From the NCBI RefSeq assembly GCF_013141915.1, contig NZ_SROX01000010.1, forward strand, positions 1-64,000: a stretch of 64,000 bases of DNA, read 5' to 3'. Origin of the DNA: Cupriavidus necator (lineage in GTDB: Bacteria; Pseudomonadota; Gammaproteobacteria; Burkholderiales; Burkholderiaceae). A model generated the notes under the pieces. It worked only from the letters and a program-made list of their open reading frames with translations, was not told the origin of the DNA and did not search any database. Both the position numbers and the translations under genes were made by a program. This document shows positions 61,746 to 64,000 of this stretch, piece after piece. Within the stretch, counting starts at the first letter, position 1; every line of letters starts with the position of its first letter.

Positions 61746-63011
61746 TCAGCCCAGCATCTCCGCCCAGATCCCGCGGGCCCAGGCCAGCGCGTAATCGCCC
61801 TCGAGCGCCGTCGGCGCCGGCGACAGCCCGCCCGAGCCCGGCACCGTGACCATGGTCTTCTGCGCGGCATCGTAGCGATGCACGCTCGACACATGCACCG
61901 CCTCGCGGTCCGAAGTGAAGCTGTAGCAAGTGTTGTTGTACAGCGGCTCCGGATCCGGGGCGCGGCCCGACAGCAGCGCCACCAGCGCCGCCGCCGCGAC
62001 CTTGCCGTGCTGGTTGGCCATATGGCCGGACTTGGGCATCAGCGGCGCGATCTGGATGGCGTCGCCGATCACGTGGATATGGGCCGCGGCGCGCGACTCG
62101 AAGCTGAGGAAGTCCACCTCGCACCACTTGGCATTGGCCGTGGCCAGCCCGGCCGACACCGCGATCGCGCCGGCCCGTTGCGGCGGCAGCACGTTGAGCA
62201 CGTCGGCGCGCACATCGTCCTGCACCTCGAACTTGAGCGTGCGCGTGGCGGGGTCGACATCGGCCACCTCATGCTGCGGCCGGTATTCCACCATGCCCGG
62301 GTAATGCGTGGCCCAGGCCTGGCGGAACAGCGCCGCCTTCGAGGTGATGTCGGGGTTGGCGTCCAGGATCAGCACCTTGCTGCGCGGCTTGTGCTGCCTG
62401 AAATAATGCGCCACCTGGCAGGCGCGCTCGTACGGCCCCGGCGGACAGCGGTACGGCGCCAGCGGCACGCTGATGGCATAGGTGCCGCCATCGGGCATCG
62501 CCTCCAGCTGGCGGCGCAGCGCGACGGTCTCGGGGCCCGCCTTCCAGGCATGCAGGATCTGGTCGCCGCCGGGCCGTTTCAGGCCGGGCAGCGCCTCGGT
62601 CATCATCTCGACGCCGGGCGACAGCAGCAGGCGGTCGTAGGGCAGCGCGCCGCCGCCCGCCAGGCGCACGGTGCGCCGGGTGGGGTCGATGGCGACCGCG
62701 GTGTCGCGCGCGAGCCGCACGCCGTGGCGGCGCACCAGCGCATCGTACGGCAGCGTCAGGTCGCCGAGCTGGCGGCTGCCGCCGATTACCAGGTTCGACA
62801 GCGGACACGAGACAAAGGCCGGATTCGCTTCGACCAGCGTGACCTCGATGGCCTGTCCGCTCCATTCGCGCAGGTAGCGCGCCGCCGTGGCCCCGCCATA
62901 GCCGCCGCCCACCACCACCACCCGGGCCGGGGCCGCGGCGCGCGCCTGCCGGATCCCGGCCGTACCCAGCACTGCGGCGCCCGCGGCGCCGAGGAAGCTT
63001 CGTCTGTGCAT
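61746..63011 (-). CDS. soxF: sulfide dehydrogenase flavoprotein SoxF/FccB
   Basis: A 421-residue flavocytochrome c sulfide dehydrogenase flavoprotein. A Tat signal (HRRSFLGAAG) precedes the FAD-binding VVVVGGGYGGATAARYL. Redox cysteines lie in FVSCPLSNLVIG and NNTCYSFTSD. It oxidises sulfide or reactivates SoxY and passes electrons to a small cytochrome, most likely the adjacent gene product. It lies 12 bases after that gene. Confidence 0.93.
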   Translation of the reverse strand: MHRRSFLGAAGAAVLGTAGIRQARAAAPARVVVVGGGYGGATAARYLREWSGQAIEVTLVEANPAFVSCPLSNLVIGGSRQLGDLTLPYDALVRRHGVRLARDTAVAIDPTRRTVRLAGGGALPYDRLLLSPGVEMMTEALPGLKRPGGDQILHAWKAGPETVALRRQLEAMPDGGTYAISVPLAPYRCPPGPYERACQVAHYFRQHKPRSKVLILDANPDITSKAALFRQAWATHYPGMVEYRPQHEVADVDPATRTLKFEVQDDVRADVLNVLPPQRAGAIAVSAGLATANAKWCEVDFLSFESRAAAHIHVIGDAIQIAPLMPKSGHMANQHGKVAAAALVALLSGRAPDPEPLYNNTCYSFTSDREAVHVSSVHRYDAAQKTMVTVPGSGGLSPAPTALEGDYALAWARGIWAEMLG

Positions 63012-63023
63012 GGCTCGCTCCCG

Positions 63024-63401
63024 TCAGCGCACGGCGGCAAACCAGGCCGCGATCGCGGCAATCTGGTCGTCGCTGTAACCCTTGGCAATCTGGTGCATCA
63101 CCGTGGCCGGGCGCGTGCCGGCCTTGAAGGCCTGCATCTGCGCGGCAAGCTCCGTCTGCGGACGGCCGGCCAGCGGCGGGATGGTGCTGCCTGACGGAGC
63201 CCGCCCGGCCGGGCCATGGCAGTTGGTGCAGGCGGCGGCCTGGCTGCGCGCGCGCAGCGCGGCATCGGTAGCCTGAGCAGGCGCCGCGGCTGACGCAGCG
63301 CCGGGTTCGGTCGACTGCGCCGGCTGGGCGCACAGCATTGCTGCCAGCAACGCCAGTCGCGGCGGCACACGCCAGGCAGGCCGGGGGATCGTGGTTGTCA
63401 T
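63024..63401 (-). CDS. small cytochrome c, partner of SoxF
   Basis: A 125-residue mono-haem cytochrome with a signal peptide (LALLAAMLCAQPAQS) and haem motif CTNCH in AACTNCHGPAG; the Met ligand is probably in ATVMHQIAKGYSDDQIAAIAAWF. By position and size it corresponds to the FccA/SoxE subunit of a sulfide dehydrogenase. The ATG at 63401 gives a normal signal length. Confidence 0.88.
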   Translation of the reverse strand: MTTTIPRPAWRVPPRLALLAAMLCAQPAQSTEPGAASAAAPAQATDAALRARSQAAACTNCHGPAGRAPSGSTIPPLAGRPQTELAAQMQAFKAGTRPATVMHQIAKGYSDDQIAAIAAWFAAVR

Positions 63402-63503
63402 GGTCTCGCTCCGTCTGGGGCCGGCGCCGTGTTGTCGCAAGTCAGCCAGCGTGGCAACCGTAGCACATCGGCCGGGCCGGTGTGCGTTGCAAACCGTAGA
63501 ACG

Positions 63504-63533
63504 AAAAACGGCGCCCGCATGAGCGGACGCCGT
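63504..63533 (-). terminator. intrinsic terminator of the BON gene
   Basis: On the minus strand ACGGCGTCCGC pairs with GCGGGCGCCGT (63523-63533 with 63508-63518, one mismatch), followed by five T. It lies 30 bases after the stop codon. Confidence 0.85.
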
Positions 63534-63564
63534 CTTGACCAGCGCGGCAACAGCGACGGGCGCT

Positions 63565-64000
63565 TCAGGGCAGATTGCGGCCGGGTGGCAGCGCCACCGG
63601 CGAAGAGACCGGCGCCGCGACCGGTGCCGTGGTGGTGGCGCCCGCGCTGCCGGCGGTACCCGGGGCGGCATTGGCCGGGGCATCGATGGGCCCGCCCACG
63701 CCCGGCACCGACTGCACCGGCGCCGGCGTGCCGACGCTGCCGTCGAACGACGGGTTCTGCGAAGTCGAGGCCGTATCCAGGCGCGCGCGCTCGGCGTCAT
63801 TGACGTAGTCGAAGGCCTTGACCACCTTGGTCACGCCCGAGGCATTGCGCGCCACGTCGGTGGCCCGGTCGCCCTCGGCGCTGGTGACCACGCCGAGCAG
63901 GTAGACCACGCTTTTCTCCGTAGTGACCTTGATCGAGTTGGACGGCACGCCTTCGGCGGTCATCAGCAGGGTCTTGACCTTGCTGGTCAGGTAGGCGTCC
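63565..64000 (-). CDS. BON domain protein (5' part beyond the window)
   Basis: The last 145 residues of a periplasmic BON-domain protein (OsmY/DolP-like). Reading in from the right edge, DAYLTSKVKTLLMTAEGVPSNSIKVTTEKSVVYLLGVVTSAEGDRATDVARNASGVTKVVKAFDYVND is one BON domain, followed by a Gly/Ala/Pro-rich tail. The frame is open to the edge, so the signal sequence and any first BON domain are outside. BON proteins bind phospholipids and help keep the outer membrane intact. Confidence 0.85.
   Translation of the reverse strand, partial: DAYLTSKVKTLLMTAEGVPSNSIKVTTEKSVVYLLGVVTSAEGDRATDVARNASGVTKVVKAFDYVNDAERARLDTASTSQNPSFDGSVGTPAPVQSVPGVGGPIDAPANAAPGTAGSAGATTTAPVAAPVSSPVALPPGRNLP

Overview
The window looks like chromosomal DNA of a GC-rich betaproteobacterium of the Burkholderiaceae, most probably Cupriavidus (necator/taiwanensis-like). 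That judgement comes from the very high GC content, the codon use, and the combination of a paa operon, a Burkholderia-type gsp operon and a Sox cluster. The species is an inference from gene content; no database comparison was possible.

Layout. 1-460: leader and tandem promoters of an rRNA operon that runs leftward out of the window. 0.6-3.5 kb: small housekeeping and stress genes plus a candidate small RNA. 3.6-9.2 kb: phenylacetyl-CoA epoxidase operon paaABCDE under a promoter overlapped by a TetR-type operator, followed by a DUF1835 gene and the likely repressor. 9.2-14.3 kb: Kef-type antiporter with its flavodoxin-like partner, a GNAT enzyme, an Lrp regulator and an EF-hand protein. 14.4-28.9 kb: type II secretion genes (gspC on the minus strand, gspGHIJKLMNDEF on the plus strand), with the nitric-oxide module nsrR-hmp lying between gspC and gspG. 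29-44.5 kb: mixed metabolism and transport (NYN/LabA protein, fused indolepyruvate ferredoxin oxidoreductase, HD protein, GFA and VOC proteins, several MFS carriers, an extradiol dioxygenase, tag, a CDF metal exporter), with REP-like GC-rich repeats at two gene ends. 44.5-47.7 kb: an RpiR regulator, an MFS carrier and an Asp/Glu-racemase-like protein that look like one catabolic unit. 48.3-51.6 kb: an orphan lipoprotein and a glycosyltransferase-like gene. 51.7 kb: tRNA-Ala(CGC). 51.8-63.4 kb: a Sox thiosulfate-oxidation cluster on the minus strand. 63.5 kb to the edge: a truncated BON-domain protein.

How the genes work together. The paa genes start aerobic phenylacetate breakdown and appear to be switched on when a TetR-family repressor leaves its operator. 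The gsp genes build an envelope-spanning secretion machine. NsrR, with its own operator and one at hmp, controls nitric oxide removal. In the Sox cluster, SoxYZ carries the sulfur substrate, SoxAX attaches it, SoxB releases sulfate, SoxCD oxidises the bound sulfane, and small cytochromes take the electrons. SoxF with a small cytochrome c adds sulfide oxidation; an ArsR-type SoxR and a thioredoxin-like SoxW complete the set.

No CRISPR array, prophage, integron or complete insertion sequence was seen. The least explained stretches are the 360-base tag/CDF intergenic region with DnaA-box-like and GTATAC motifs, the racemase-like protein lacking both family cysteines, the orphan lipoprotein with its 600-base upstream region, and the candidate small RNA near 2.4 kb.
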